A stretch of 64,000 bases of DNA from Psoroptes ovis (Eukaryota; Arthropoda; Arachnida; Sarcoptiformes; Psoroptidae), in contig PQWQ01000006.1 of assembly GCA_002943765.1 (NCBI GenBank), positions 620,001-684,000 on the forward strand, given 5' to 3'. The notes beneath the pieces are model-generated. The model worked only from the letters and a program-made list of their open reading frames with translations, did not search any database and had not been told where the DNA came from. Positions 21,523-33,544 of the stretch are shown in pieces. How positions within the stretch are numbered: the stretch's first letter is position 1; each line of letters opens with the position of its first letter. A program made the position numbers and the translations under genes.

Positions 21523-22531
21523 AAATTTTCAAATTAATTAAGATTTTGATTGGAAGAATAATATTGAAAATGAAATTCCATTATTTTATCATCTATTTTT
21601 TTTATTACCAGTGAAATTCCAATGTTTTATACTATTATCACATTTTTTAAAAATTAAAAGAAAATCACTTTATAAACAACAATTAGCCTACTTTTATGAT
21701 ATTGATTCATATATGTTGATTAATTGATTTTTCTTTAATATAAATGATCATCATAAAAAAATTTTCATTGTCAAAATATGTAATTTGTGCTTAATTTCAA
21801 AAATGGCAAACATCGATATTATCATCATTATTTTTATCATTGTAAAAAATACAAATTCTCAAAGCAAAATCAGATTTTAGACTACAATAAGTTTTGAGAT
21901 ATTGATTTGACTATATTATAAAAAATGACCATGATGACAAAAAAAAAATTAATCATCTTTAATTCATTCATTTATCCTGGTTGCAATCTTACCATATATT
22001 CGCCATAGTAACTTGATTTCATTGATTCATAAATCTTTTATTGATGGTATACTGATAACGATTATTATTACAAATGTAATTTAATTTTAGATAACAAAAT
22101 ATTTGTATTATTTTTTCTCAGGTATCAATAATATCTAATTTTAGATGTAAATAACAAACATGTCGATCATCAACAAAAGATGATATCTTTCATAACAAAT
22201 ACGTGTCTTTTAACATAACCTGTTAATGGAAGCCATCTAAAAATGCATGATGTTTTTCAATAAATTGTTGGATAGAAAAATTTTCAAAAATAATTGTTAT
22301 GATAAATCAGCAATAATTGATGATATTGATTATTATTTTAGTTGACAATCAATACAGGTAGCTAATGAAAAAATCTACTCGTAAAGTGATAATATTAATT
22401 ATAATATCAATGATAGTCATGAAAAAAAGACATATCGGCAAAAATTAATATCATTGAATTTATCATCATTATCAATAAATTTTTCAACATAATAAAAAAA
22501 GTTTCTCAAATTATTGAATCGTTGAATAAAA
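21523..22531. other. Spacer between coatomer zeta and the G-alpha gene
   Basis: About 1 kb of AT-rich DNA with TTTTAGAT-type words at 22080-22150. No coding or RNA gene seen. It presumably holds the 3' end of coatomer zeta and the promoter of the next gene. Confidence 0.4.
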
Positions 22532-23973
22532 ATGATTGGTTGTTTTTCCTGTTCATCATCTGATGATGATAATCATTATAAAGCAAAAAGTAATAATAAT
22601 AGAAATTTTAAACATGTCTTCAAGCAACAGAAAAAAGTAAATAATCAAATCAATAAAAAGTTAAAAGAGTGGGATAAAATTGAATCAAAATTAATCAAAA
22701 TGCTTTTACTGGGTCCCGGTGAAAGTGGTAAAACAACAATCATTAAACAAATGAAAATTTTGCATATTAATAGCTTTACGAATGAAGAACGTATGGAAAA
22801 ATTGGAAGAAATAAAAGAAAATATATTTGAATCAATAAAAGTATATTCAATTCAATCTATTTACCAACATCTAATCATTGTTTTAATTTCACCGATAACA
22901 GGAATTGACCAGTAATATGGAATATTTGAATCCATCGATAAAATTAATGAATAAAGAAAATGAGCCTAGTCTGAATTTTATTAAAAATTTAGATCGAACA
23001 CAAATGAATAGCTATAATTATCCTGATGAATTTTTTGAACATACAAAACGTCTATGGTCTGATCCAGGTATACAATCATGTTATCGAAGATCGAATGAAT
23101 TTTCATTACTCGATTCAGCCAAATAGTAATAAATAATCGATTCTGATTTTTGTCATTTTTCAATGATTTAATTATTAACTTTTTCGAATTTCGTCATTTC
23201 ATTCTAGTTTTCTTGATATGATCGATGAAATACGAGATCCTAATTATATACCAAAAGATCAAGATATTTTACATAGTCGTAAAAGAACAAGTGATATACA
23301 AGAAATTCGATTCGAAATGAAAAATCAACCATTTTGGTATGTTTTTTTCCTTATAAAATGATTGAAATATTGTTTGCATACAGTTCAATTTGAACACTTT
23401 CATTTCAGCATGTTTGATGTCGGTGGACAGCGAGGTGAACGAAAAAAATGGTTCCAAGTATTTGACGGTATTAAAACGATATTATTTGTGGTTGATTCAT
23501 CTGGTTTCGATACCAAATTAAGAGAAGATGGTAATATTAATCGCTTAGAAGAAAGTATACAATTATTCAGAAACGTGTTGGAAAGTGACTATCTATTGGA
23601 TTCTGGTATAATTTTATTTTTTAATAAGCAAGATAAATTGAAAGAAAAAATAAAAAATGGCCATCGTATTGATGATTATTTTCCCGAATATAGAGATTAC
23701 GAATTCACACTTAAAAATAATAATAATATCGATGATGATGAATATGAATATATGAAAGCTAGGAATTTCATTAAGTCAAAATTTGAACAAGTGGCTATAG
23801 ATATAAATAATGATAATAAAAATAAAGCCATTAAAAATCATAATTATAATCAAAGTCATCGCGAATTTTATTCGCATTTCACGACAGCAACCGATACGAA
23901 TAATATCAAATTAGTATTCAAAGATGTTTATCAAATGTGCATGAGAGAAAATTTTAACTACATTGTTTCATGA
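22532..23973 (+). CDS. Divergent G-protein alpha subunit, Gs-like
   Basis: Exons 22532-22840, 22902-23125, 23208-23336 and 23409-23973 join to 408 residues. All guanine-nucleotide motifs are present: P-loop GPGESGKT (61-68, usual GAGESGKS), RKRT in switch I, DVGGQR with the catalytic Gln228, NKQD, and TTATDT in place of TCAVDT. The helical-domain length and the motifs DYFPEY and EHTKRLW fit the Gs class best. N-terminal MIGCFSC keeps Cys residues that could be palmitoylated. Oddities: the C-terminus is ENFNYIVS rather than QYELL, the part that reads receptors, and there are Asn-rich insertions near residues 315-325. It is probably a lineage-specific paralogue of the main Gs. An AATAAA lies 13 bases after the stop codon. 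Confidence 0.85.
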
Positions 23974-24061
23974 TTTTTCTTTATTAAATAAATTCTTTTT
24001 TATATATTCAAATTATATTCATCCATTTAAATACATTCTAATAAAAATTATGAAAGTTTTT

Positions 24062-24728
24062 TTAGAGAATATTTGTACTATATGTATCAGCATCAGATTC
24101 TCTGTTTAATTTCTTCAATCTTTCCTGAAAATTTTCCGGTATGCCAATATTTGGATCTTTGAATTCAGTTGCGAATGATTTCGGTTTTGGACGTTCAGTT
24201 TCATGTACTCGAAGTTGTGAAAAATAGCCAAATGGTGGCCGTTTTATGCCCATTTTGGCTTCCATACATTTTGCTACTTGTTTTTGCTCTTTTTTGCAAC
24301 TAATTCAATTGAAGATAATTATCAGTAAATTAATCATCGAATCGACAAAATAAATTCAACATACTAAATTAAACGACAATCTTTATGAGTGAATTCCATA
24401 CATTTAGCCATACGTTCGACTTCATCTCGGCAAGTTTGAGCGACTTTACGAAAAAATTCATGTCCACACATCGTTACTGCTTTGCCTTCATTTAGACATT
24501 TTCTAGGATCACGTTCCTCCAATCTGCAAAGCATATATTCCTTTAGATTGAGAGAAGATCAAGATTATCACGGTGAAAAAATGATCAAATCAAAAAAACC
24601 TTTGATTGTTGATCACAATATTTTCCAAAATAAGGTCCAGCTGCAACCAATACTGGTTGTGATACATTGACATCTTGAACATCTAGCTCTTCAAATGTTG
24701 GTAATGTAATATCTTCGGTTATCGGCAT
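24062..24728 (-). CDS. NDUFA8: NADH dehydrogenase 1 alpha subcomplex subunit 8
   Basis: Three exons on the minus strand (24728-24600, 24540-24365, 24299-24062) give 180 residues; human NDUFA8 has 172. It is an accessory subunit of complex I that lies in the intermembrane space and is held by disulfides. The N-terminus matches the family (TLPTFEELDV), and paired Cys residues follow (YCDQQ, EYMLCRLEE, RKCLNEGK, MCGHEFF, TCRDE, AKCMEF, KDCRL, YCKKE, AKCME), as in twin CHCH domains imported by MIA40. Its 3' end faces that of the G-alpha gene, only 88 bp away. Confidence 0.9.
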
Positions 24729-25527
24729 TGCTTATTCTTAATTGATTTTATCAAATTTAAATTTCTTGAATCAAAAATAAACAACAACAAACGACCTCTG
24801 AAAACATTTAAAGTGGATTGAATTCGTGTCAAAATAGACAATGGGTGAAAATAGCTCTCAAGTGACCAATTGAAAATTTCAAATTTTGAATTTATATTTC
24901 AATTTTATTTCAAGGAATCAAGATGATAAATTTATAAATGTGTTTAAGATTTATGTTTGGATTCATGAGAATAGGTTCGGAATCGAATCAAGTTTAAATC
25001 AATTTAAAAGATCGAAATTGTCTTTGTATTTGTTTTTTGGAAAAAAAAGGCATAAGAAAAATAAATGAATTAACAAAATAAATTTTTTCAAGTGTAAAAT
25101 TTGATGAAACAGTAAAAAGGGACTTTGTTTTAGACATTGGTAAAGGAATTATAGGTAATTAAACAAAAAAGGAATCATTGTTTGATGAAGGTAATTTTGC
25201 TTCCGGAGAATACATATGAATCATATATAGATTGATTTTCACAGAATTGGTTGTCTTGAATGTTTTTTATATAATTCTTTGTGTCCATGTAAGATTAATA
25301 ATCAACAAATTTTATATAATTTCCATTTTATTTCTTGATCATGTTTCAATTTCATCGAATATTGAATAGATTTTAATTTTTTAAAAATAAACATTTTGAT
25401 GCATTTTTTCATTTAAAGAATGTTTCACATTAAATAGGAACATAATTATATTCATCAATTGTCATAGACCTTTGAGTTGTTTGGAATGAAAATTAAAGTT
25501 ATGAAATCATAAACAAATTAATTAAAA
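24729..25527. other. Spacer between NDUFA8 and STAT
   Basis: Contains the NDUFA8 promoter side and the STAT 3' end. A short frame at 24886-25068 is Phe/Lys-rich and not credible. No other feature seen. Confidence 0.4.
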
Positions 25528-28091
25528 CTATACATACTCATTTGGATTACGATTATAATATGATGCTGCTGCTGTTGATGATGATGTTGCTGGCAAATTC
25601 ACATCAAATGATATGTTATTAGAAATTTGTGATAAATCATCTTGGAAATTGCTATTGCTACCCATTGAATTATCATTACCAATAATATTATTGACTGTGA
25701 ATTGTTGATGTTGTTGATGATGTTCATGATTATTTGAGGTATCTCTCTCTGTTTCACTGTTTAAATTAAAGGCTAACTAATCAATATATGAACTGAAATA
25801 AATTTTATAAAACATGCCTTGGTATACAATTCCTCAATTGGGTGAATACATAACCGTTCGATGCTTGATTTTCGATTCTCGTATAATACTTAGAAAAGGC
25901 AGTATCTTTTGGTGTTTCCGGGTACAAATAAACAAATTGGTCAAAATCATTCAAACGATCAGCTAATTTACGTATTTTAAGATCATTACTAACAAACGGT
26001 ACTAAACACTCAACTCTGTTCTGTGCATTACGATAAGCAACACTAATACCGCCTAATTGTGTGTCAGAAAATCTCAACAAAAATGTACCAGGCGATTTGG
26101 TCATTAATAACATTTCAGCTCTTTGTCTTGTTAAAAATCCGATAATTAAGCCATCAGACCATAAATCAGCTAAATGTTCACGGGTTAATTGCAATATATT
26201 GTAAAACCAATCCCAAAATGTGAAATTTTGATCTGGTAATAAATCTTTCGAAAATTTCGTCCACGGTACCATTAAATTGAAAAAATTTTGCCTATCAACT
26301 TCATGTCCAGAAATTTTCTCAGCTAAAAAATGCATGTTATCTTCACTTAAATGTCTTCGTGTATGTTCATAAAATTGGCGGCTTAATACTAATGCCAATT
26401 CACCAAGTTTTACTTCAGATGGCACAGTGAAAGGTACACGTTTCTTTTTGCATAAAATGATAGGCAATAATAATCAACGGTTATTTTCAAACCAAAAATT
26501 ACAAACCAAAATAAATCATACCACTTCTGAAAACGCATTATCCCAAATAATTGTTGATAATGCATGAATTTTTTGATTGCCATGAACAATGACTACGACT
26601 GGAACGGAAATCGTCTGCAAATATGAAGATGAATTCAAATTTATTCAAAAATTAATGAAACTTCGATTAACTTACTGATATAACAAATTTGATGTCGCTT
26701 TCAAGGAATATTTCAGTCGTGAATAATAATGCGAATTTTTCATCAACAACTTTATCGATTGATGCTTTTTTCTCTGCACGTTTGATCGATTTTAGGCGCA
26801 AATTGATGAAATTAGCGCTCAAAGTGTTTGTCGCTGCATTATATTCCATCACAGTGGTATTATTGACTATTTCGCCGCAACATGAATTCAAATGGAATTT
26901 CTCACGGTCTGTGTTCCATAATTTGGCTTGTTCTTCATTTATGATTTGTACACGTACGACTAAACTATTCATATGGACATTTAATACGCTGCCAGCCAAC
27001 ATAGTGACTGTGGCATTGAATTTGGTTTCTTTTTTGATCACTTGTTTGGGCTGATTTTTGACAATGAAAGTTTCACTAATCAAATTTTTAAACATCAATG
27101 TTATCTGTTTTTTTATTTCAATGAATTGTCTTATTATGATCATATCATCTGGTGTTTGATCGTTCGATATTAATGCATCAACAAATTTTAATTGTTGCAA
27201 TATATTGCCTAAATTTGTTGCCACCATTTCGGATAATTGTTTTAATTGTAAATATGTTTCTGATGAATCTAGTTTACTCTTTTGTTGTTGTTTCCATTTA
27301 TCCAATTGATCAAATAACAATATTGACATTTCTTGTAATTTTATTATTATTTCCCCATACTTATTTATTAAATCATTCATATTCGCTTGATATTGTTTGT
27401 GATGTAATTCAACTGATTCAATAAAACGTAATTTTAGCGCTTTTTCATTTGATTCATTACTATTATTTCCATTATTATTGTGATTGTTGAACTTATGACT
27501 ATCAAAATTACTCAATTCTAATTGTCTTATATTCAATGTTTCTTTCGATGATTTAATATTTTTGAACAATGTTTCAGTTGTATTTATATTATCTCTTATT
27601 TTAGAATTCATTTGAATCAATTTCTGTATATCATCGAATAAATTCATTTGCGCAAAAGGTATTGACTATAATTATATCAAGAAAAAAAATGAAATGAAAT
27701 CAAAGAAATGAATTAATGAAAAATAATATACCTCTTGATCATTACATCGCATGAATTCTTTTTCATACGAAAGACATTCATGAATATTATTGATAAATGT
27801 ATTCACGTCAATATTTGCATTCGTAATCAAATTGAAATAATTAACCAATTCATAGCGATGTGCAACATCATTTGACATTTCAATTAAATTTTTGATTTCA
27901 ATACCGAATCTTTGAATCAATTCATGTTTCATTGATATATCATCATGTTCAGCAAAATATTGCCAATTTTGTTGTTCAATCCAATCAGCTAATTGCATAC
28001 GTATCCCGATCGGTATATATTGATTATATATAGCGAATAATTGCCGCTGTTGATGTTCAGGTAATGATAAGATTCGACTCCAAACAGACAT
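25528..28091 (-). CDS. STAT: STAT transcription factor
   Basis: Five exons (28091-27732, 27665-26676, 26614-26522, 26443-25818, 25756-25528) give 765 residues. Order: N-terminal interaction domain (MSVWSRILSLPEHQQRQL), coiled coil, DNA-binding domain, linker with the hallmark VPVVVIVHGNQ and IIWDNAFSE, SH2 domain with the phosphotyrosine-binding Arg605 in GTFLLRFSD, and a Tyr679 in NGYVFTQL at the site that JAK kinases phosphorylate. The linker and SH2 look closest to STAT5/6 and Drosophila Stat92E. The last intron needs a GC donor (CCAAG|GCATGT); with the nearby GT the frame closes at once. The C-terminal tail is Asn/Gln/Ser-rich and could continue into a further exon, since GTATGT overlaps the stop. 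Confidence 0.92.
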
Positions 28092-30422
28092 TTTTATCAA
28101 CTTTATTTCCTTGAAAATGATCAATAAAAAATAATGAAAATAACAAAATATAGAAAGATTTATTATCTGTTAGTTTTGCTTGTTAATTTATTAATGTGAT
28201 AGTTTGATGATTTTCTTTGAATCAACTCGATCATGAATATTTGATCTATATTATTTTGGTTCTTTCAGGTGTCGAATTTAAAATATGTTCGATTTTTTGT
28301 ATTGTTGTTGATCGACTTGATAATGATTTCAAAATGATTGATAGGAATCTGTGAATTGAGCGAAAATTTAAAAATTCAAATTAATTGAATATTTTTTATC
28401 ATCTTATTTTCAAGTGATGAAATCGATTATTATAATCAATCACTAAGTCTTGAATGATTGGATTAAGGAACAATAGAAAATGACGGTAGAAGGGTTGATA
28501 CAGAAATAAATAATGAGAATTTTTCTAAATTATACACTTGATAAAAAAATTAATTTTGAATCGGAAATTTCTCATTTTTCACCAATAGGAAAAAACTGTC
28601 GAAATAAGGATGACATGAAATTATTTTTGAGTAATTGAGGATATTGATTTATTCATTGAATATTTAAATTGAACTGTAAAATTTCAAATGAAATTTAATA
28701 TCAGAAAACAAAAATTTCAAGTCGGATTAAACTTTTCTACAAAAAAGTTTTTGTCAAAGAATGAATTCTGGCAAAAATCATTGACGACAATCATCGATTC
28801 CAATTATTTTTGATTCAAAACTTCAAACATCAAAAAATAAAATTTGACCACTAGTTGTTGCTGTCAAGTCAAAACATCATTTAAAAATGATAACAATAAT
28901 AAAGATGATATATAACACACAGGAACAGACTTCAAAAAAAAAATAATAATAATAATAATCATGGAAATGAATCAATTGGTTTCTGTGATGTTTTTTTTTA
29001 TTCATTCCATCATCACCCTTAATGATTGACGTTCAATTTTGGATTGTGTTGGAAAGTTGGTAATATTTTTTATTTATTTTCACGATAATTTACTTAAATT
29101 TCAACGAAACAGTTGTTATATAGATTTTTGTTTGTTTTTTTTTCGTTTTGTATTCTTGTCAAATGAAATATGGTCATGTTATCATTTTTTCATAAAAATT
29201 ATTGACATAATAAACACACTACAAACACATATATGAATGTTTGAAAAATAAATGAAACGATGAAATTGAATATGTTGAATATCTTGGATATTCGAATTCA
29301 GTTTCAATATCATCAAAACAATTTATTCCACGCAAATCTTATACAATATTCAACATAATAAGAAATGAGAAAACAGTTTGATTTGACAATAATAATGATG
29401 GAAATTCTGTTTATAATCATTTAAAAAATCTATATCTGTTTCATCAATATTAAGGGAGCAAAGATATGCGAACATATGAACGCGTTCAACTTTTCATATC
29501 ATTTCATTGTCGTCACAGTAATTTGGGGAAATTTTGATTCATTCAAACAACATTTATATAATAAACAAGTTTACAAAATATATATTTTCAAAACTAAACG
29601 GACCAAAATCATATTTGTTTTGATTTTACAAATTTCATTATACAATGTTGATCATATTTTTCATTTTTGATGATAATGAATCCATCTAAATACACACATA
29701 CACACACGAACAAATATTATATTGCAATGTAAATTTGATAATCATTAACACATTTACATTCATATATAATAAAACAAAATATTGCTTGTTGTTTTCATTA
29801 AATCAATCATGAATACATGTCATTATATAGATAGTGTGTTTGCATTAAAACAAAGTGAAAGTATGGAGAAGAAAAAATGCCAAAAATAGCACGAGCATGC
29901 ACAAAAATTGATGAAATGAGATATTGGTAGAATTTATGAACGATATAAAATGAAAAACACGCGAATCACTTGTTTTTTATATTTTTAAATACACATACAT
30001 ACAAACATATGTATTTATCAAATGTTTGTTTGTATCTATGTATCTGCAACATGCATTTCAGTGAAAGTAATGTAATGAATATGATTTAAACATGTTCTCA
30101 AAGAAACAAATCAAAGATGAATTGAAAAAAATAACAATAATCAAATCAAACACCATCTTTTGCCGCCGATATCAAATCGAATGTTTTGAAATTTAAAATT
30201 TGAAATTCTGAAAAATATCATTTTAACATTCCTAGTTCACTACTGTGGAAATAGTCGTCTTTTTTTCTCAAAAACCAAAAAATTAAAGAGTCCTTTTTTG
30301 CTGTATTTGTTTTCATTGCTTCACAATGCGAAATGCATACAGTGAAAAAGTACCTTTTATTATTTGTGGCCATATATCTTTTGCTGCTATGAAAAATGAA
30401 CTAAAAACAATTTTCTACACGA
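28092..30422. other. Divergent intergenic region between STAT and DNAJB
   Basis: This 2.3-kb AT-rich stretch separates two genes read away from each other, so it should hold both promoters. Short CA/TA microsatellite-like runs occur near 29690-29710 and 29990-30040. Small open frames (29039, 29476, 30326) are Phe/Ile/His-rich and I do not regard them as genes. Confidence 0.45.
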
Positions 30423-30435
30423 TTCTAGAATGTTC
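30423..30435 (+). promoter_or_regulatory. Heat-shock element upstream of DNAJB
   Basis: TTCTAGAATGTTC is three perfect alternating units (TTC, GAA, TTC, each two bases apart), the trimer site bound by HSF. It lies 389 bp before the DNAJB ATG and about 170 bp before a TATATAA box. Hsp40 genes are classical HSF targets. Binding itself is inferred. Confidence 0.7.
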
Positions 30436-30603
30436 TCGCGTTCGGTTTTTTTTTCTTGATTTGATTTCTCACCATAAACACAAAGCAACTCATAAGTTGA
30501 ACTTATTTATTTGCGCCACATATCAATTGTGTATATTTACGAGTGAATTAACCGATTCGAAAACATTTTTTAAAATTATCGCAAAAAACATCTTCAAATT
30601 TTG

Positions 30604-30610
30604 TATATAA
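30604..30610 (+). promoter_or_regulatory. TATA box candidate for DNAJB
   Basis: TATATAA lies 214 bp before the start codon and downstream of the heat-shock element, as expected of an inducible promoter. In DNA this AT-rich the match alone is weak evidence. Confidence 0.4.
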
Positions 30611-30823
30611 TTTCATTTTTTAATTGAAATTATTCTTTTAATAATAAATCTCGATATTTTTTAACCACATTTCAATTGAATTCGTTTAAAAATTATAATA
30701 GCAGCATTTTTTACCATCAACATCAATTTTATATTGGTGCGGAAAAATTAATCATCAATTTTTATTTATTTAATATCATCCATTTTATTATTGAATTCAT
30801 TTATAAAAATAATTTAATTAACC

Positions 30824-31846
30824 ATGGGAAAAGATTATTATGCAATATTGGGCATTTCTAAAAAGGCCACCGATGAAGAAATTAAAAAGGCATATCGTCA
30901 TATGGCATTGAAATATCATCCAGATAAGAATAAATCACCAGAAGCTGAAGAAAAATTCAAATTAGTAGCTGAAGCATATGAAGTTTTATCGGATAAAAAG
31001 AAAAGAGATATTTACGATCAATTCGGTGAAGAAGGTCTATCGGGCAATATTCCGACGGGCGCTGGAGGTGCCGGTGGTTTTGCCCCTGGTGGTGGTTCAT
31101 TTAAATTTACATTTCACGGTGATCCAAGACAAACGTTTGCCAGTGTTTTTGGTGATACACCATTTGAATCATTTTTCAATTTGGGAGGCAATGCTGGCCG
31201 AACTAATATGGATACTGATGGTTTCGAAACGGATGGTTTTGGTATTCCAGGCGGTTTCGGTATGCCTGGTGGCTTTTCTAATGATCGTGTATCGAAAAAA
31301 CCCAAAAAACAAGACCCGCCAATCGAGCACAATTTGAATGTATCATTAGAAGAAGTCAATAAAGGCTGTACGAAAAAAATGAAAATAATACGTAAAGTTC
31401 CTGGTTTTAATGGGACGCTTCACAAAGAAGACAAAGTTTTGACTATCAATGTTAAACCTGGATGGAAAGCCGGCACAAAAATCACATTTCCACGAGAAGG
31501 TGATCAAAACCCTGGAACAATACCTTCAGATATAGTATTCATAATTCAAGATAAACCACATAAATTATTTAAACGTGATGGTGCTGATATCATTTACACT
31601 GCTAAGATAACACTCAAAGAAGCATTAATTGGTTGTCGTATAATGGTACCGACACTTGATTCTGATCAAATTCCATTACGAATCACTGATGTAATTTCGC
31701 CAAAAACTATAAGACGTATATCTGGCCGTGGACTTCCATATCCAAAAGATCAATCTCAGCGTGGTGATTTGATCGTTAAGTTTGATATTCAATTTCCAAC
31801 AACGCTAACTAGTGAACAGAGACGAATATTTGAAGAATATTTATAA
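30824..31846 (+). CDS. DNAJB1: DnaJ homologue, subfamily B (Hsp40)
   Basis: An intronless gene of 340 residues, the same length as human DNAJB1. It is a class B co-chaperone that stimulates the ATPase of Hsp70 and passes clients to it. The J domain is residues 1-70 with HPD at 32-34. A Gly/Phe-rich region follows (about 72-150, with FGIPGGFGMPGGF). Two C-terminal beta domains follow from about 160 (EHNLNVSLEEVNKGC, then DIIYTAKITLKEALIGC). There is no zinc finger, which separates it from class A. Lack of introns together with the upstream heat-shock element fits an inducible gene. Confidence 0.95.
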   Translation: MGKDYYAILGISKKATDEEIKKAYRHMALKYHPDKNKSPEAEEKFKLVAEAYEVLSDKKKRDIYDQFGEEGLSGNIPTGAGGAGGFAPGGGSFKFTFHGDPRQTFASVFGDTPFESFFNLGGNAGRTNMDTDGFETDGFGIPGGFGMPGGFSNDRVSKKPKKQDPPIEHNLNVSLEEVNKGCTKKMKIIRKVPGFNGTLHKEDKVLTINVKPGWKAGTKITFPREGDQNPGTIPSDIVFIIQDKPHKLFKRDGADIIYTAKITLKEALIGCRIMVPTLDSDQIPLRITDVISPKTIRRISGRGLPYPKDQSQRGDLIVKFDIQFPTTLTSEQRRIFEEYL

Positions 31847-32288
31847 ATTAAAAAAACATTGATTTATTTGCATGAAATATGCTGCAAAAATTTATACAAA
31901 TTAGGCTACCTGTACAGCATCATACGAATTCTTTTTCGAATGCTAAATTATGATATGTCCAAAAAAAACAAAAAAAAATTTTTTAATTGAAAATTTTTTC
32001 CCCTTGAATAATGTAAATAAATTCAATTATTTTTTAAAAATTTATTGAATTACAATTTTTGATAATTTTCAATTTGAAGAAATTTCTCGAAAAATTTTTA
32101 AAATTTGAACGGTGACTGGAAAGAAATTTTCCGTAATTTTTTTAAGATCTACATTGCATTGCATACGTGGAAATTATAACACATTTGCTGAGTTTTTTTT
32201 TCATTCTAAGTATTTTTGTTTATCACCGAAGTAAATACTTTAATTCATCAATTGATTTTCAATTTTAAAAAAATTTTAATTGAAAAAC
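31847..32288. other. Spacer between DNAJB and SEC61G
   Basis: 442 bp of AT-rich DNA without a gene. It holds the DNAJB 3' end and the SEC61G promoter. Confidence 0.4.
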
Positions 32289-32633
32289 ATGGATCAAATA
32301 ATTAGCTTCGTAGAACCAGCAAAAAAATTCACTAAAGATTCAATACGTTTAGTGAAACGTTGCACGAAACCTGATCGCAAAGGTTTGTTTATTTTATTGT
32401 TGATTCAATAAAATAGTAAATTATTTTGCTATTTGATTTTTTATTTAAAAAAAAAGAATTTCAAAAAATTGCCGTTGCAACTGCCATCGGTTTCGCCATC
32501 ATGGGTTTTATCGGGTTTTTCGTCAAATTGATTCACATTCCAATCAATAATATCATTGTGTATGTGTTTTTGATATAATTTTTATTCGAAAATTAATCAC
32601 CTATTTCTCCAATTTTTTCATAGTGGATCTTAG
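32289..32633 (+). CDS. SEC61G: Protein transport protein SEC61 subunit gamma
   Basis: Three exons (32289-32382, 32457-32559, 32624-32633) give the family-standard 68 residues. This tail-anchored subunit clamps the SEC61 channel in the ER membrane. The sequence is almost the universal one: MDQIISFVEPAKKF at the start, KRCTKPDRKEFQKIA, then one membrane helix (FAIMGFIGFFVKLIHIP) and a short luminal tail NNIIVGS. The last exon codes for little more than two residues and the stop. Its exons are too short to stand out as frames. Confidence 0.95.
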
Positions 32634-32797
32634 AATGGTTTATTTTCGTTTATCTCAACAGCATATGTTACAACTCTAAAAATGATAGAAAAATCATCAT
32701 TTTTTATTATCAAATAAGCTTTGAATTAAAATATGAATATTCGGAAATATATCAAATAAAATATATTCTTATGAGAACATTTTTTCGTTTGTTTTAT

Positions 32798-33544
32798 TCA
32801 TTTATCTTTTTTAGCTAAATTTTTTTGAATGAATTTATTCGTATTGTCCCAATAGTAGAACATTTGTAAAACAAGTATCAAATTGATTGATGATGATAAT
32901 ATGAAACCGAATATTATCAATTGATCACCGGTTTCTTGTATTGATGTCATAATTCGTGTGGTTGAACCAATAAAAATCAATATGATTGTTAATGCAGATA
33001 GATTGCCAGTATGCCCATTTCGGAAATTTGACCAGGCTTGTACTAATTTACTAGATATAATTAGTGGCAATGCAGCTGCTTGACCAATCCACAATAATTT
33101 CATCGATATTTGACCAGACATCAATATTGCGAATGATGATGTAAATATTATCATAAATAAGAATGCATTACCTTTGCTTATGTCATAGTAAATAATAAGG
33201 AACGCAATTATTGATGTCATGAACAATATGAATAATGCTTCACCCCATGCACTGAATGGAAAATTATTTGCATAAGAATAAGATGATGTGAATGTTAAAG
33301 CAAGAACTTCCAACAAAACTGATGATAAACTAACACCAAGACCACTTTTAGCGGACAATAATTTCAATAATTGTGGTAATTTGACCATTGTTGAACCGAA
33401 AATAATACCATAACCAAGTGTTTTGATTAGAATTAATTTCAAACATTCTTCGTCGATACGATATTCATGTATTATCGAATGACAACAATTCTTGGGATAA
33501 AGTAATAAACATGATTTATATATTGGATTTATTATTGATTCCAT
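32798..33544 (-). CDS. MPDU1: Mannose-P-dolichol utilization defect 1 protein
   Basis: A single exon of 248 residues from the ATG at 33544; human MPDU1 has 247. The frame runs on upstream to 33586 but has no ATG there. It is a multi-span ER membrane protein with two PQ-loop repeats, needed for use of dolichol-linked mannose and glucose in glycosylation. The first PQ motif is VKLPQLLKLLSAKSGLGVS and the second region is AWSNFRNGHTGNLSALTIILIF, followed by TSIQETGD. About seven hydrophobic helices are visible. Its end is 164 bp from that of SEC61G. Confidence 0.93.
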   Translation of the reverse strand: MESIINPIYKSCLLLYPKNCCHSIIHEYRIDEECLKLILIKTLGYGIIFGSTMVKLPQLLKLLSAKSGLGVSLSSVLLEVLALTFTSSYSYANNFPFSAWGEALFILFMTSIIAFLIIYYDISKGNAFLFMIIFTSSFAILMSGQISMKLLWIGQAAALPLIISSKLVQAWSNFRNGHTGNLSALTIILIFIGSTTRIMTSIQETGDQLIIFGFILSSSINLILVLQMFYYWDNTNKFIQKNLAKKDK

